From positions 162,977 to 226,976 of the forward strand of contig CAITMJ010000018.1 of NCBI GenBank assembly GCA_903893545.1: a stretch of 64,000 nucleotides of DNA, in the 5' to 3' direction. This document shows positions 27,644-36,501 of the stretch, piece by piece. Under the pieces are notes generated by a model. It did not search any database and had not been told where the DNA came from. It worked only from the letters and a program-made list of their open reading frames with translations. The stretch's first letter is position 1; every line of letters starts with the position of its first letter. The DNA is from an uncultured Chlamydiae bacterium. GTDB lineage: Bacteria > Chlamydiota > Chlamydiia > Chlamydiales > SM23-39. A program made the translations under genes and the position numbers.

Positions 27644-28686
27644 AAATCTGGCAGAAATATCTTCTTCGGCAATTCTCATTCACCTTTACGTTCTTTCTTC
27701 TCTGCCTTTTTATCGTCTATGTCCTCATCGATTTTTCGATCCATGGCGTCCGCTTTCTTACAAGCGGCCCCAAAGCGGGCGCGCTTGATTTCATCGTCTA
27801 TTATCTCCAGTATTTCGCTCAGCATCTCGATCTTTTTCTGCCACTAACCTTTCTTCTTTCCATGTACAAAGTGCTTTTTCATCTCGCCTCTCACTTTGAG
27901 CTCGTCGCTTTGCAGATGGCTGGCCTTTCTCGAAAAAAACTCCTTCTTCCCCTCTTCTTTTTCGCCTCTCTCCTCTCCCTCTTTGGATGGATCAATCATG
28001 AATATTTCGTCGGGAATGCGATCGTTGCAGCAGATGAGTTCAAAGCCTCTCATTCCAAATCGGGGAAAAAAAATCGATCTGGAGACCATTTTCAAACCCT
28101 TGTTCTCGAAGATCAATCAGAGCTTGTCTACCAAAGCTTCGATCCGCAAAAAAAAGAGTTTTTCGACGTCTTCTGGATTCGCTCTGAAGGGGATTTTTGG
28201 CACATAAAAAAGCTCTTCTTTGCGAGCTTTCCTCCCATCGGCTATTTTGCAGATCATCTCGTCCGAGAAACTCTTCTGCAAAAACAAGAGAGCTTTGAGG
28301 AAAAAATATTCAAAGAGATGCCGCTTGCCCCAACCACTGCGCCAAAGCCATTTATCCCCTTTGAAAGTAGACCTATTTCGGCTCTTTTTCTCGAAGCGAG
28401 ACTTGGGGGTGCCGGAGTCAAAACCCATCTTCACCATAAGCTCGCTCTTCCCCTGCTTCCTCTCCTTGTTCTTTTAGCCGCTGCGCCATTTACCTTTGCG
28501 TTTTCCCGCCAGCGACCCACTCTTCTCATTGTTTCACTCAGCCTTTTTGGACTCATCGCCTCTTTGACGCTACTCGATAGCTTTCTCATCCTCGGAGAAA
28601 ATAAAGTTTTTCCGCCAGCCCTTGCGATCTGGACTCTGCCTCTGCTAATCGCTTTTTTTTCATGCAAACGCTTTGCAAAATTATAG
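27640..28686 (+). CDS. lptG: LptF/LptG-family LPS export permease (second of two)
   Basis: A 348-residue homologue of the preceding permease, with the same plan of three membrane segments, a periplasmic domain (about 130-260) and three membrane segments. The coupling segment is SHFELVALQMAGLSRKK. It overlaps the first gene by ATGA, so the two subunits are made in fixed ratio. In Chlamydia trachomatis the pair CT839/CT838 follows tilS, as here. It acts with LptB (not in this window) to power LPS extraction. Confidence 0.88.
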   Translation: MKIWQKYLLRQFSFTFTFFLLCLFIVYVLIDFSIHGVRFLTSGPKAGALDFIVYYLQYFAQHLDLFLPLTFLLSMYKVLFHLASHFELVALQMAGLSRKKLLLPLFFFASLLSLFGWINHEYFVGNAIVAADEFKASHSKSGKKNRSGDHFQTLVLEDQSELVYQSFDPQKKEFFDVFWIRSEGDFWHIKKLFFASFPPIGYFADHLVRETLLQKQESFEEKIFKEMPLAPTTAPKPFIPFESRPISALFLEARLGGAGVKTHLHHKLALPLLPLLVLLAAAPFTFAFSRQRPTLLIVSLSLFGLIASLTLLDSFLILGENKVFPPALAIWTLPLLIAFFSCKRFAKL

Positions 28687-28710
28687 AAAAAAATTATATA
28701 GTTCGTTCTC

Positions 28711-30222
28711 ATGACCCCTTACGATCAGCTCCTAGAAAAATCAAAAGTCATTCATATTTATCAATCGGTCTTATCGCTTTTGCATTGGGATCAAGAGACC
28801 CACATGCCCTCAGGCGGTTTGACGATGAGAGGCGAGCAAATCGCGCTTCTTTCCCAGCTTGCCCACGAAGAAAAGACCTCAAAGTCGTATAAAGCCGCGC
28901 TTGAAAAACTAGTGAGTCTCAAAACCGGAAAAATCAAGATCAAGGGCCTCTCAAAACTGCAGCAGATCGCTGTGCGAGAGTGGCAAAAAGACTACTGCAG
29001 AGCAAACAAACTCCCCTCCTCCTTTGTCAAAGCCTTTTCGCAACTGACATCGGAAGCCAGTCAAGTTTGGGCACTGGCCAAAAAAGAGAATAACTTTAAG
29101 CTCTTTGCTCCTTTCTTGCAGAGAATCGTCCAAATGAACCGAGAAAAAGCCACGATCTTAGGGTTTACTGACCACCCCTACGACGCTCTTTTAGAATCCC
29201 ATGAACCATGCATGACCTCCGCTAGGTGTTCTAAGATTTTCAATGGCCTTCAAGGAGAATTAAAAGGACTCTTAAAAAAAATCAGAGAAGAGAAAAAACC
29301 CGACGTCCGCTTTTTGCATCGGCGCATCAGCAATGAAAAGCAAAAAGAAATCTCCCATTGGCTGACATCAGCCATGCCGGTCGATCCGGAATATACGCGG
29401 CTAGATCTCTCTTCCCACCCTTTTTCGATCGCGCTCAATCCAAAAGATAGCCGCATTACAACCCGCTATTTGCCCCATTCCTTCATGAGCAATATCTTTT
29501 CTATTCTCCATGAAGAAGGCCATTCCATGTATGAATTAGGCCTCCAGTCCGAATATTGGGGAACTGCCGTGTGCGAATCTGCATCGCTCAGCATCCATGA
29601 AAGCCAATCGCGCTGGTGGGAAACGATCATTGGGAGAAGCTTCCCCTTCTGGAAACATTTTTATCCCCAACTCCAAAAAATCCTCCCCTCCCACTTAAAA
29701 GGTGTTTCTCTCGACAAATTCTACCGCGCCATTCACCTTGTCACCCCTTCTTTTATCCGCGTAGAGGCCGATGAAGTCACCTATTGCCTCCACATCATCT
29801 TGCGCTTTGAAATTGAAAAACAGCTCATTGCCGGCTCGCTCGCCGTTGCAGATCTTCCAGAAGCCTGGAATGCAAAGTTTAAAGAACTCTTCGGCATCAA
29901 GCCCCCCAGTGACGCCCAAGGCTGCCTGCAAGACATCCATTGGTCGCTTGGCGATTTTGGTTACTTTCCTACCTATGCCCTCGGCAATATCCTCGCCGCT
30001 CAGCTCTTTTCTACCTTTGCCAAAGAGCACCCCGATTGGGAACAAAAAGTAGAATCGGGCGATCTCGCCTTCATTCGAGAGTGGCTCAAAAAGAACATCC
30101 ATCAATGGGGACGCACCTACAATTACGATGAATTTGCCAAACGGATCACCGGCAAACCCATCTCCGAAAGCTTCTACTGCAAATATCTAAAAAAGAAATA
30201 TTTAAACCCAATTTTATCATGA
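28711..30222 (+). CDS. Metallocarboxypeptidase of the M32 (Taq) family
   Basis: Cytosolic zinc carboxypeptidase that trims C-terminal residues from peptides. At 503 aa it matches the family length. Signature blocks include the N-terminal WDQETHMPSGG, the HPF block (LSSHPFSIAL), the DSRITTRY block, the zinc site LHEEGHSMYE (HExxH at H267-H271) and IRVEADEVTY. It probably recycles peptides imported from the host. It begins 24 nt after the permease pair and overlaps the following signal-peptide gene by 4 nt. Confidence 0.95.
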   Translation: MTPYDQLLEKSKVIHIYQSVLSLLHWDQETHMPSGGLTMRGEQIALLSQLAHEEKTSKSYKAALEKLVSLKTGKIKIKGLSKLQQIAVREWQKDYCRANKLPSSFVKAFSQLTSEASQVWALAKKENNFKLFAPFLQRIVQMNREKATILGFTDHPYDALLESHEPCMTSARCSKIFNGLQGELKGLLKKIREEKKPDVRFLHRRISNEKQKEISHWLTSAMPVDPEYTRLDLSSHPFSIALNPKDSRITTRYLPHSFMSNIFSILHEEGHSMYELGLQSEYWGTAVCESASLSIHESQSRWWETIIGRSFPFWKHFYPQLQKILPSHLKGVSLDKFYRAIHLVTPSFIRVEADEVTYCLHIILRFEIEKQLIAGSLAVADLPEAWNAKFKELFGIKPPSDAQGCLQDIHWSLGDFGYFPTYALGNILAAQLFSTFAKEHPDWEQKVESGDLAFIREWLKKNIHQWGRTYNYDEFAKRITGKPISESFYCKYLKKKYLNPILS

Positions 30223-31076
30223 AAAAAGCACTCTTCATTAGCCTACTTGTATTGCAAACTGTCTGGGGATTTGACGATCCCAAAGAGCTGATCCAAAAAA
30301 TCGTAGACGCCAATTATCAAATCAATCCAGAGCTGACGATTTTAAAACTATTTGACGTGGAACCCGATTTTTTTGAACACATTTCCAGAGACGTCTTGCA
30401 ACTGATTTCTGCCAATCACCCCTCTTATGCAACGGATAAAAATCACAATTCTAATTGGTCTAAACCAGAAGGTGTCATTAGCCAATATTCCTTACTGAAC
30501 GTTTCTGGCCGTTTAGACGACTATAGCACCGATCACAATCTCTCTACGAAGAACAAACGGTTTGCCCATGGGCTTCGGTACCCATATTTGGCAAAATTCA
30601 TCGCTCTATTTCCAGACTGCACAAATTTCAGAATCAACATTCTCCATGCAAAATCTCGCTTTACGCAGCATCAAGAAGACATCTGCATTCCGAATCAAGT
30701 CTCCGGCAAGCCCGCCTTAAAATTGAGATTTCACCTTCCGATTCGCACCAATGAACAGGCCTCCATGCTGATGGAGGGAAACGTCTACCATTTCGATCCA
30801 GGCACCATTTATTTTTTCCACAATGGGTGCATTCATGATGGAATCAACATGAATGAGGCTGAGCCAAGAGTCCATTTACTCTGGGATATGTTATTGACAG
30901 AAGACACCTTTCAACGGATGTTTAAGCGATCGATTCCAATGCCCTCTCTTTCCCAAATAACGGATGTATTCTTAGAGCCAATCCAGTGCATCGGCATCGA
31001 TCCCAACTACAAAAAAACCGCACGCCGTTTTCCCTATGAAGAATCTAGCCAGATTACCCTTTGCCCTAGACAATAA
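30219..31076 (+). CDS. Exported protein resembling aspartyl/asparaginyl beta-hydroxylases (Fe/2OG-like cupin)
   Basis: A 285-residue protein with an N-terminal signal peptide (MKKALFISLLVLQTVWG). The middle to C-terminal part resembles an AspH-like double-stranded beta-helix: H151-x-E153 (FTQHQED), LKLRFHLPIRTNE, a YHFDPGTIYFFHNGCIHDG strand pair with H206, and PRVHLLWDM with R217. This matches the H-x-D/E ... H plus Arg plan of 2-oxoglutarate/Fe(II) oxygenases. The assignment is by motif only, and a non-catalytic cupin is possible. It overlaps the M32 gene by 4 nt. It converges, with no gap, on two further genes for exported sugar-modifying enzymes. Confidence 0.55.
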   Translation: MKKALFISLLVLQTVWGFDDPKELIQKIVDANYQINPELTILKLFDVEPDFFEHISRDVLQLISANHPSYATDKNHNSNWSKPEGVISQYSLLNVSGRLDDYSTDHNLSTKNKRFAHGLRYPYLAKFIALFPDCTNFRINILHAKSRFTQHQEDICIPNQVSGKPALKLRFHLPIRTNEQASMLMEGNVYHFDPGTIYFFHNGCIHDGINMNEAEPRVHLLWDMLLTEDTFQRMFKRSIPMPSLSQITDVFLEPIQCIGIDPNYKKTARRFPYEESSQITLCPRQ

Positions 31077-31895
31077 CTACTTGAAATAATCCCACGGAAA
31101 GCTTTTGAGCAGTGCATCGCTATCGATAGAGCCTGGCTGCTCTCCGCCCATCTTCAGCGCTTCTTGCACAGAAGTTGCATATTTGAAATGAGCCCTGCCG
31201 GTAGACTCAAAATAGTCGATATATTTTAGAAGAGGTTCTCTCCATGTCATTTTAAGCAGTCTGGCCGGAACGCCAAATGCCTCTGCTACAATGATCCCAT
31301 GTAAGGAGCTCGAGATCACCAAGCGGCTTTGTAAAATTTTTTTAATCACCTCATCCCAAGGAAGCGTCGGGAGCACCACATTTTTATAAGAGGTAAAACA
31401 GTCCATTTCCCCAATGTTCGGAATAATGATGTAATCATAGAGGGGTGTTTCTTTTTTAAATTCTGGAAATAACTTTGGGAGGAGGAGTGCTGGATCTCCA
31501 TACACTTTTGGACAATCAATGCCCATTTTCAATAGATATTCCCTAGATCTTGGCCCTCGAACAGCGCGCACATCGAGATGAGAGTATCTAAATTCTTCAA
31601 GAGGACTTTCTCGAAATCCCGCTCCCCAGATAATAAACCCGTTTTTCGCTAAATGGATAATCGATCCGCCCGCAAAGCAATTGGACCCCGCTTCAGCGAG
31701 CGATTTAAACTGCACCGAACGTTGAATAATTCTCTCCACGATGATTTTTGTAAGATAGTCGCCAAAATTAATTGCAGAAGAGTTTTCCGGCGTCCACCAA
31801 TACATAGCATCCTCCGAAGAGGAGGCGATACTGCATCCAAAAAACGCAAGACACACGATGAATTTACTCAAATAATGACTGTGCATTTTTTTCAC
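31077..31895 (-). CDS. Polysaccharide pyruvyltransferase-family protein with signal peptide
   Basis: A 272-residue protein. After a hydrophobic leader (MKKMHSHYLSKFIVCLAFFG) comes a GT-B-like pyruvyltransferase fold: SAINFGDYLTKIIVE near the start, VRAVRGPRSREYLLKMGI, VYGDPALLLP, and SRLVISSSLHGIIVAEAFGVP. These are the usual blocks of the PF04230 family (CsaB, WcaK and similar), which add ketal pyruvate to sugars or act as related transferases. A signal peptide is unusual because the family normally works in the cytosol on nucleotide- or lipid-linked sugars. The gene overlaps the upstream GT25-methyltransferase gene by 32 nt, which argues for a joint function. Confidence 0.75.
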   Translation of the reverse strand: MKKMHSHYLSKFIVCLAFFGCSIASSSEDAMYWWTPENSSAINFGDYLTKIIVERIIQRSVQFKSLAEAGSNCFAGGSIIHLAKNGFIIWGAGFRESPLEEFRYSHLDVRAVRGPRSREYLLKMGIDCPKVYGDPALLLPKLFPEFKKETPLYDYIIIPNIGEMDCFTSYKNVVLPTLPWDEVIKKILQSRLVISSSLHGIIVAEAFGVPARLLKMTWREPLLKYIDYFESTGRAHFKYATSVQEALKMGGEQPGSIDSDALLKSFPWDYFK

Positions 31896-33414
31896 GCTGG
31901 ATATCTTTTTTAAAGAGAAAGTAAGGGGCCGATGGGGTGAACTCAGAGATAAGTTCTGCCCTTTCTAAAAGAAACACAAGAGGTTTTCTCTTCGTCAACC
32001 AAGTCGGATTATTGAGCAGAATGTACCCCCCATCTTTCACTTTTGGAAAAAAGGAAACGACATCTTCAAAGGCACACTTCTCACTGTGATTTCCATCAAA
32101 ATGAATAAAATCGATCGTCTGGTCTGCAAATTGCAAAACCGCAATTTGAGCGGGTTGCCGAAAAATTTTACAACAATGGCCAAAATCATTTTCTTGAATC
32201 AACCGGCAAAATCCCTCATAGATCGAGGAAAAATCGCACTGGCTCCACCACGCGTAATTAGAGTCTGAGCTGGGAAACCCTTGCGTTGCCTCCTCTTGAT
32301 TCCAAGGATCGATTCCATAGACAGTGCCATGCCTTAAGTATTGAACAGCCTTTAGCATTGGGAAAAGAGAAGCTCCGCCGAAAACACCGATCTCAACGAC
32401 CTCTTGACACCTCTCCTTCTGAATAATATCCATGATCAAAAATGCTTTTTCTCGAGAACACCATCCCGGCAAAGACTTGCTTTTGCAAACCGTTTTTTCC
32501 TTATAATTCTCCCATTTATCGATAAAACGTTTGATCGAAAATCCGCTGATTTTCGACTGAAAAAACGAAATAAAAGAATTATATAAACTCATGCGATTTT
32601 CAGTATCTGAAATACAAACCTTATGATTAATAGTCACTAAATCCGTAGTCGTTGCATATTCATTTAAATGGGGAATATAATGAATATCGATATCTAATGA
32701 AGACCAAAGATAGGTATGGGTAAAGTAGTCGAGAATCTTTTTCATTCCCTTCCGAGAAATGATCACTGAATACATTCCAAAGCGTTGCCGAATACGCAAT
32801 AGATTTTCGCTCACTTTTGTGCGCTTTAAATACTGTTCTATTGGGTCATATTTACCATCAGGGCGAAAATCGCCGTGGATAGATTCTAAAGGGTAGCCTT
32901 CCCTATTTTTTGAATTATCGTCTGTATAAAATAGATCCCAGTCAGGATCTATGTTAGAGAGATTCTCAACTAGGTTGGAAATTTGGCTTTTTTCCCCAAT
33001 TAATTTCACATCATCTTCCATCACCCAAATACGCTCAAACCCTCGATGGTACGCATCTTGAATGACTGAAAGATGACTTAAAAGGCACCCTATTGCTCCA
33101 CCCCTTAAGCGGATAGGATAAGGGCCGGCAAGTTCTGCCTGAATTTTTGTGGAAAGGTTCCAACCATTGATTGCGCTGACGCGATTCCCATGCAGCTCAT
33201 GTTTCTGCAATATTTTGCTCATTTTCTTCCATTTTTTAGGTCTTGTGTCGAGATTGATCACATAAATGCAATCAATCCCCTCCAGTCCAGACCCGTTTTT
33301 TGAAATCTGAATAGGCATCAGATACCGAGCAATCGGGGTTTCTAAAGCAAATGGAGAACCTGCAAACAAGAAGAGGGCAACTGCACTCAAGCAACGCAAA
33401 ACAAACATTCGCAT
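31864..33414 (-). CDS. GT25-family glycosyltransferase fused to a class I methyltransferase, with signal peptide
   Basis: A 516-residue two-domain protein. Residues 1-23 are a signal peptide. Residues about 46-270 are a GT25 (LPS/collagen galactosyltransferase type) domain with DCIYVINLDTRPKKWKKM, GAIGCLLSHLSVIQDA, the metal-binding MEDDV (132-136) and the family's MYSVIISRKGMKKIL block. Residues about 320-500 are a SAM-dependent methyltransferase with motif I VEIGVFGGAS (340-349), YGIDPW (366-371) and IDFIHFDGNHS. GT25 enzymes transfer a sugar to LPS or, in animals, to hydroxylysine; the second domain could methylate the added sugar. Export of both activities is unexpected and suggests action on surface or host molecules. 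It is operonic with the pyruvyltransferase-like gene. Confidence 0.75.
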   Translation of the reverse strand: MRMFVLRCLSAVALFLFAGSPFALETPIARYLMPIQISKNGSGLEGIDCIYVINLDTRPKKWKKMSKILQKHELHGNRVSAINGWNLSTKIQAELAGPYPIRLRGGAIGCLLSHLSVIQDAYHRGFERIWVMEDDVKLIGEKSQISNLVENLSNIDPDWDLFYTDDNSKNREGYPLESIHGDFRPDGKYDPIEQYLKRTKVSENLLRIRQRFGMYSVIISRKGMKKILDYFTHTYLWSSLDIDIHYIPHLNEYATTTDLVTINHKVCISDTENRMSLYNSFISFFQSKISGFSIKRFIDKWENYKEKTVCKSKSLPGWCSREKAFLIMDIIQKERCQEVVEIGVFGGASLFPMLKAVQYLRHGTVYGIDPWNQEEATQGFPSSDSNYAWWSQCDFSSIYEGFCRLIQENDFGHCCKIFRQPAQIAVLQFADQTIDFIHFDGNHSEKCAFEDVVSFFPKVKDGGYILLNNPTWLTKRKPLVFLLERAELISEFTPSAPYFLFKKDIQREKNAQSLFE

Positions 33415-33464
33415 GTATATTTTTTTTGATTATTTTGACCGATTTTCGATTTAAATGACAGAGG

Positions 33465-33956
33465 TTAAGAACGGCTTTTACGCCCTGCGAAATTTAAGCG
33501 ATAGCGCCTTCGATCTTGCGCTTCTTCGTGCCGCTTTATTTGAATCGGAGTTTCTGGAATAACCGGAATCACTTCGATGGGTTTGTGCTCATCGTCGACA
33601 GCCACAAAGGTAAAATACCCGGAAATGATGTGCTTATGCTCTAAGGTCCGGAAATCTTCCGCCTCTACCCTGACCCCCACTTCCATCGATGTGCGCCAGG
33701 TTCTGTTCACAGAAGCCATAAAAACAAGGACATCGCCCCTTCTGGCAGGTTTGAGAAAATGGACCGAATCGATCCCCAATGTGACCGAAACATGCCCACA
33801 GTGCCGCTTGGCAACGATGGACGCCAGGGTGTCCATCAAAAATAAGACCCGCCCACCAAAGAGGGTGCCATGCGCATTGAGATCGTCGGGAAAGATCTCA
33901 ACCACCTGATCGATAATCGCCGAAGCTGAAACGGTTTTGCCTTCTTGTGGGACCAT
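33465..33956 (-). CDS. Hotdog-fold acyl-CoA thioesterase
   Basis: A 163-residue protein of the BFIT/YciA/acyl-CoA thioesterase group, which hydrolyses acyl-CoA to free fatty acid and CoA. The active-site helix NAHGTLFGGRVLFLMD is clear, followed by SVTLGIDSVHFLKPARRGD and RVEAED. The C-terminal tail is basic (AQDRRRYRLNFAGRKSRS). Chlamydia has a comparable gene (CT535, as I recall). It stands alone between the GT25 gene and the ankyrin gene. Confidence 0.9.
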   Translation of the reverse strand: MVPQEGKTVSASAIIDQVVEIFPDDLNAHGTLFGGRVLFLMDTLASIVAKRHCGHVSVTLGIDSVHFLKPARRGDVLVFMASVNRTWRTSMEVGVRVEAEDFRTLEHKHIISGYFTFVAVDDEHKPIEVIPVIPETPIQIKRHEEAQDRRRYRLNFAGRKSRS

Positions 33957-34039
33957 AAGCTTTGGATATCAAAAAAAATATTTATATACAACACGATTCA
34001 AGAACAAATTCCTAACAACATATATAACAATCTTTATTA

Positions 34040-34068
34040 TTTACATATTACAAACAATTAGTTATAAT
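34040..34068 (+). promoter_or_regulatory. Near-consensus promoter of the ankyrin gene
   Basis: TTTACA at 34040-34045 and TATAAT at 34063-34068 are separated by 17 nt in a very AT-rich gap. An AGGA ribosome-binding site (34083-34086) precedes the ATG at 34094. Confidence 0.7.
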
Positions 34069-34093
34069 TAACGTTTAAAAACAGGAAAAAATA

Positions 34094-35482
34094 ATGAATC
34101 CCGTATATAACGGACGCCATCTAATTCCACTCATCAATCCAACGATGACCATTAAAGAATTTGAAGAACAGCGAACATGTTATCCTCCAAGAGAGATGCC
34201 TGTTTGGGATCAAGGATATAAAGGTTGGACACCCCTAGGAGCTTCCGCCTATCAAGGAAATTTACCACTTATCCAGCATCTTTACGAACAAAAACCAATG
34301 GACCTCAATTACTCAAACTACGCTGGATGGACCCCTCTTTTTTCAGCTGTTTATAACAATCAGTTTTCAGCCGCAAAAGCCTTGCTTGATTTAGGAGCTA
34401 ATCCCAATCAACTAACTACCCAAAGATACGCCGATAGAATAAGGAAAGAAACAACGGATGGCGGCATTAGTCCTCTTAAAATGGCCTGCAAGCGCGGTGA
34501 GAAGGGGATAGCGACCCTCCTATTGAGAAAAGGTGCCCAGCTAGGTGAGAATGAAAAATTAACCGATCAAGAAGAGACCTGTTTACAAGAATCTCAAGAC
34601 GGAAAAGGAGATCTCGGAGAGTTAGGGTATCTCATTGGACAAAAAAACGAAGAATTCAATCAGCTAAACGATTTGCCCTTGGACTTAAGTAACCTCATTT
34701 ACTCCTATGTCGGCAGAGACACAGAGACGAAGATCTGTCCAGATCGAGTCGTTTCAACATTCTCGACTATTTTATTGGGAATGACCGTTATAAGTGCAGG
34801 CCTATCGCTGATCCCTCCTCTTAGACTCGCTGGATCGATCGCGTTGCGAGGCATTGCCCTTCTATCTGCTACGACATGCCAAGAAGAACCTGGAACCGAG
34901 AGAGCGCTTGCCAAAATCGGTAGAGTGGCAGCTATAGCTCTAGGCATAATTGCGCTCAGCGCTAGCCTGCCTATACTGATGACTGCTTCGATCGGAGTCG
35001 ATCTCGGGATGCAGCTCTGGGAAAGCATCCGTTTTTATAGCGAAGGGCAATGGCGACAAGGCTCTATCCATCTATTATGGACAATGATCGACGCTCTAGC
35101 TTTAGCCGGATCCATTACAGGCCTGTGGCAATGCATGGTAGCCAGCATGGCCCTTGCTACTGCGGCATCTATGGTGTCATTCCTTTTCTTTACCCAAGAA
35201 AAGCATTGGCGTTCGTTATTCTCTTCGGTAGCTTTAAGCGGGCTATTTGGCTTAAATATGCTAAACGCAATACTTACGCCTGTAGGGATCACAGGTTTCG
35301 CTATAGTAGATGAAAATAATCGCATAGCGCGGGACGAAAATGGAGCTATAATACATGGAGAACCTTTTCTATCTCCATCTGACTTCCCCATGCTTTCTGT
35401 TGGTGGAGCTCCTTTTCATGCCCTCCTCGAATCGACTCGAGATGCAGATGAGATTGCAGAAGGCTTCCCCCTCCCTCAATAA
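34094..35482 (+). CDS. Ankyrin-repeat protein with F-box-like segment and membrane domain, candidate effector
   Basis: A 462-residue protein. Residues about 43-150 carry three ankyrin repeats (KGWTPLGASAYQGNLPLIQHL, AGWTPLFSAVYNNQFSAAKALLDLGANPN, GISPLKMACKRGEKGIATLLLRKGA; each is split here from the 33-residue pattern). Residues 190-208 (QLNDLPLDLSNLIYSYVG) look like a minimal F-box. Residues about 220-400 contain several hydrophobic segments in pairs, as in chlamydial inclusion-membrane (Inc) proteins. There is no signal peptide, which fits type III export. Ankyrin plus F-box proteins act as adaptors for host ubiquitin ligases in other intracellular bacteria; a role here is inference. It has its own promoter and converges on rpsI. 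Confidence 0.75.
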   Translation: MNPVYNGRHLIPLINPTMTIKEFEEQRTCYPPREMPVWDQGYKGWTPLGASAYQGNLPLIQHLYEQKPMDLNYSNYAGWTPLFSAVYNNQFSAAKALLDLGANPNQLTTQRYADRIRKETTDGGISPLKMACKRGEKGIATLLLRKGAQLGENEKLTDQEETCLQESQDGKGDLGELGYLIGQKNEEFNQLNDLPLDLSNLIYSYVGRDTETKICPDRVVSTFSTILLGMTVISAGLSLIPPLRLAGSIALRGIALLSATTCQEEPGTERALAKIGRVAAIALGIIALSASLPILMTASIGVDLGMQLWESIRFYSEGQWRQGSIHLLWTMIDALALAGSITGLWQCMVASMALATAASMVSFLFFTQEKHWRSLFSSVALSGLFGLNMLNAILTPVGITGFAIVDENNRIARDENGAIIHGEPFLSPSDFPMLSVGGAPFHALLESTRDADEIAEGFPLPQ

Positions 35483-35512
35483 AAAAAAGGCTCTTTGGAT
35501 GTCCAAAGAGCC
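35479..35512 (-). terminator. Intrinsic terminator of the rplM-rpsI operon
   Basis: A perfect 11-bp stem (35489-35499 with 35502-35512, GGCTCTTTGGA/TCCAAAGAGCC) on a TG loop is followed, on the minus strand, by a T run (A8-10 on the plus strand at 35479-35488). It lies 25 nt after the rpsI stop and abuts the convergent ankyrin gene stop. Confidence 0.92.
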
Positions 35513-35537
35513 CACACAAAAACAAGGAGGAAAATTT

Positions 35538-35927
35538 TTATCGCTTAGAGAACTGGAAGCGCTTACGAGCGCCTTTTTGGCCGTATTTCTTCCGTTCTTT
35601 TTTACGAGGGTCACGGGTGAGGTAACCGAGTTGCTTTAATTCGCCGCGGAGCGCTTCATTGTCGCTGACGAGCGCACGGGAGATGCCAAGACGGGTTGCG
35701 ATGGCTTGCGCCTCGAGACCGCCGCCTTTAACGCGGATAATCATGTCATATCTCTCTGGACTATCGAACTTTTTGAGCGGCGCGAGGATCGCTTCACGCT
35801 GAAGTTCGAGAGGAAAATGCTCTTGAAATGTACGGCCATTGACATCGACGATGCCTGTGCCTTTACGGAGGCGGACTGACGAGACTGCTGTCTTTCTTCG
35901 GCCAATTCCGATCGTTTCGTTCAACAT
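35538..35927 (-). CDS. rpsI: Ribosomal protein uS9
   Basis: Small-subunit head protein whose C-terminal tail reaches the P site. At 129 aa it has the N-terminal [15 protein letters not shown], the [21 protein letters not shown] core, the [20 protein letters not shown] stretch and the final FSKR. It starts at an ATG with an AAAGGA site, 10 nt after rplM, the classic rplM-rpsI pair. The operon ends at the hairpin at 35489-35512. Confidence 0.98.
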   Translation of the reverse strand: MLNETIGIGRRKTAVSSVRLRKGTGIVDVNGRTFQEHFPLELQREAILAPLKKFDSPERYDMIIRVKGGGLEAQAIATRLGISRALVSDNEALRGELKQLGYLTRDPRKKERKKYGQKGARKRFQFSKR

Positions 35928-35937
35928 GATGATTCCT

Positions 35938-36384
35938 TTAAAGATTTACGTTGATTGGGTTTTGCGCTGTCATATCGTGCTCGCTGCCTTTGTAGACGCG
36001 AAGCTTTTTCACTTGTTGGCCGCCAAGGCGGGTCTTCGGCATCATCCCTTTAATGGCGTGCTCGAGAACGTATTCTGGCTTACGGTCGATCATTGTCGAG
36101 TAAGGAATTTCGCGAAGGCCACCGACAAAACCGGTATAGCTGCGGTAGATCTTACGCGCTCTTTTCATCCCGGTAACCTTGATTTTCTCTGCGTTGATGA
36201 TGACGACGCCATCGCCACAATCGACATAAGGAGTAAAATCTGGGCGGTGTTTGCCGCGAAGCACTTTTGCAACTTCTGCTGCAAAGCGGCCGAGGGTCTT
36301 TCCAGAGGCGTCAAAGAGGTACCATTTGCGAGACGAAATAGCCTGTTGCTTAGTCAACTGGGGGGTATTCTGGTTGTGATTCAT
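35938..36384 (-). CDS. rplM: Ribosomal protein uL13
   Basis: Early-assembly 50S protein. I take the ATG at 36382-36384 ([16 protein letters not shown]), giving 148 aa, close to the usual 142. The open frame reaches 39 codons further upstream but through the predicted promoter. The [22 protein letters not shown] and [15 protein letters not shown] segments and [17 protein letters not shown] are typical. It is transcribed with rpsI and divergent from miaB. Confidence 0.96.
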   Translation of the reverse strand: MNHNQNTPQLTKQQAISSRKWYLFDASGKTLGRFAAEVAKVLRGKHRPDFTPYVDCGDGVVIINAEKIKVTGMKRARKIYRSYTGFVGGLREIPYSTMIDRKPEYVLEHAIKGMMPKTRLGGQQVKKLRVYKGSEHDMTAQNPINVNL

Positions 36385-36417
36385 TCGTGCTAACCTTTCT
36401 AAAAAAAGTGAACCATC

Positions 36418-36447
36418 AGCATAACTTTTGTCCCTATTTTCTGCCAA
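36418..36447 (-). promoter_or_regulatory. Predicted promoter of rplM-rpsI
   Basis: On the minus strand TTGGCA (36442-36447) and TATGCT (36418-36423) are separated by 18 nt. They lie 34 nt upstream of the rplM start in the divergent gap with miaB. Confidence 0.45.
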
Positions 36448-36501
36448 GATCTTTTGAACTATTGCGAGAAGATCCTCGTTTATGGTACTCTTTTTTCCCA
36501 T

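Noticed and set aside
33437..33456. CGATTTTCGATTTAAA occurs here and again near 58173
   Set aside because: A 16-nt AT-rich match is expected by chance in 64 kb, and the two sites have no common context.
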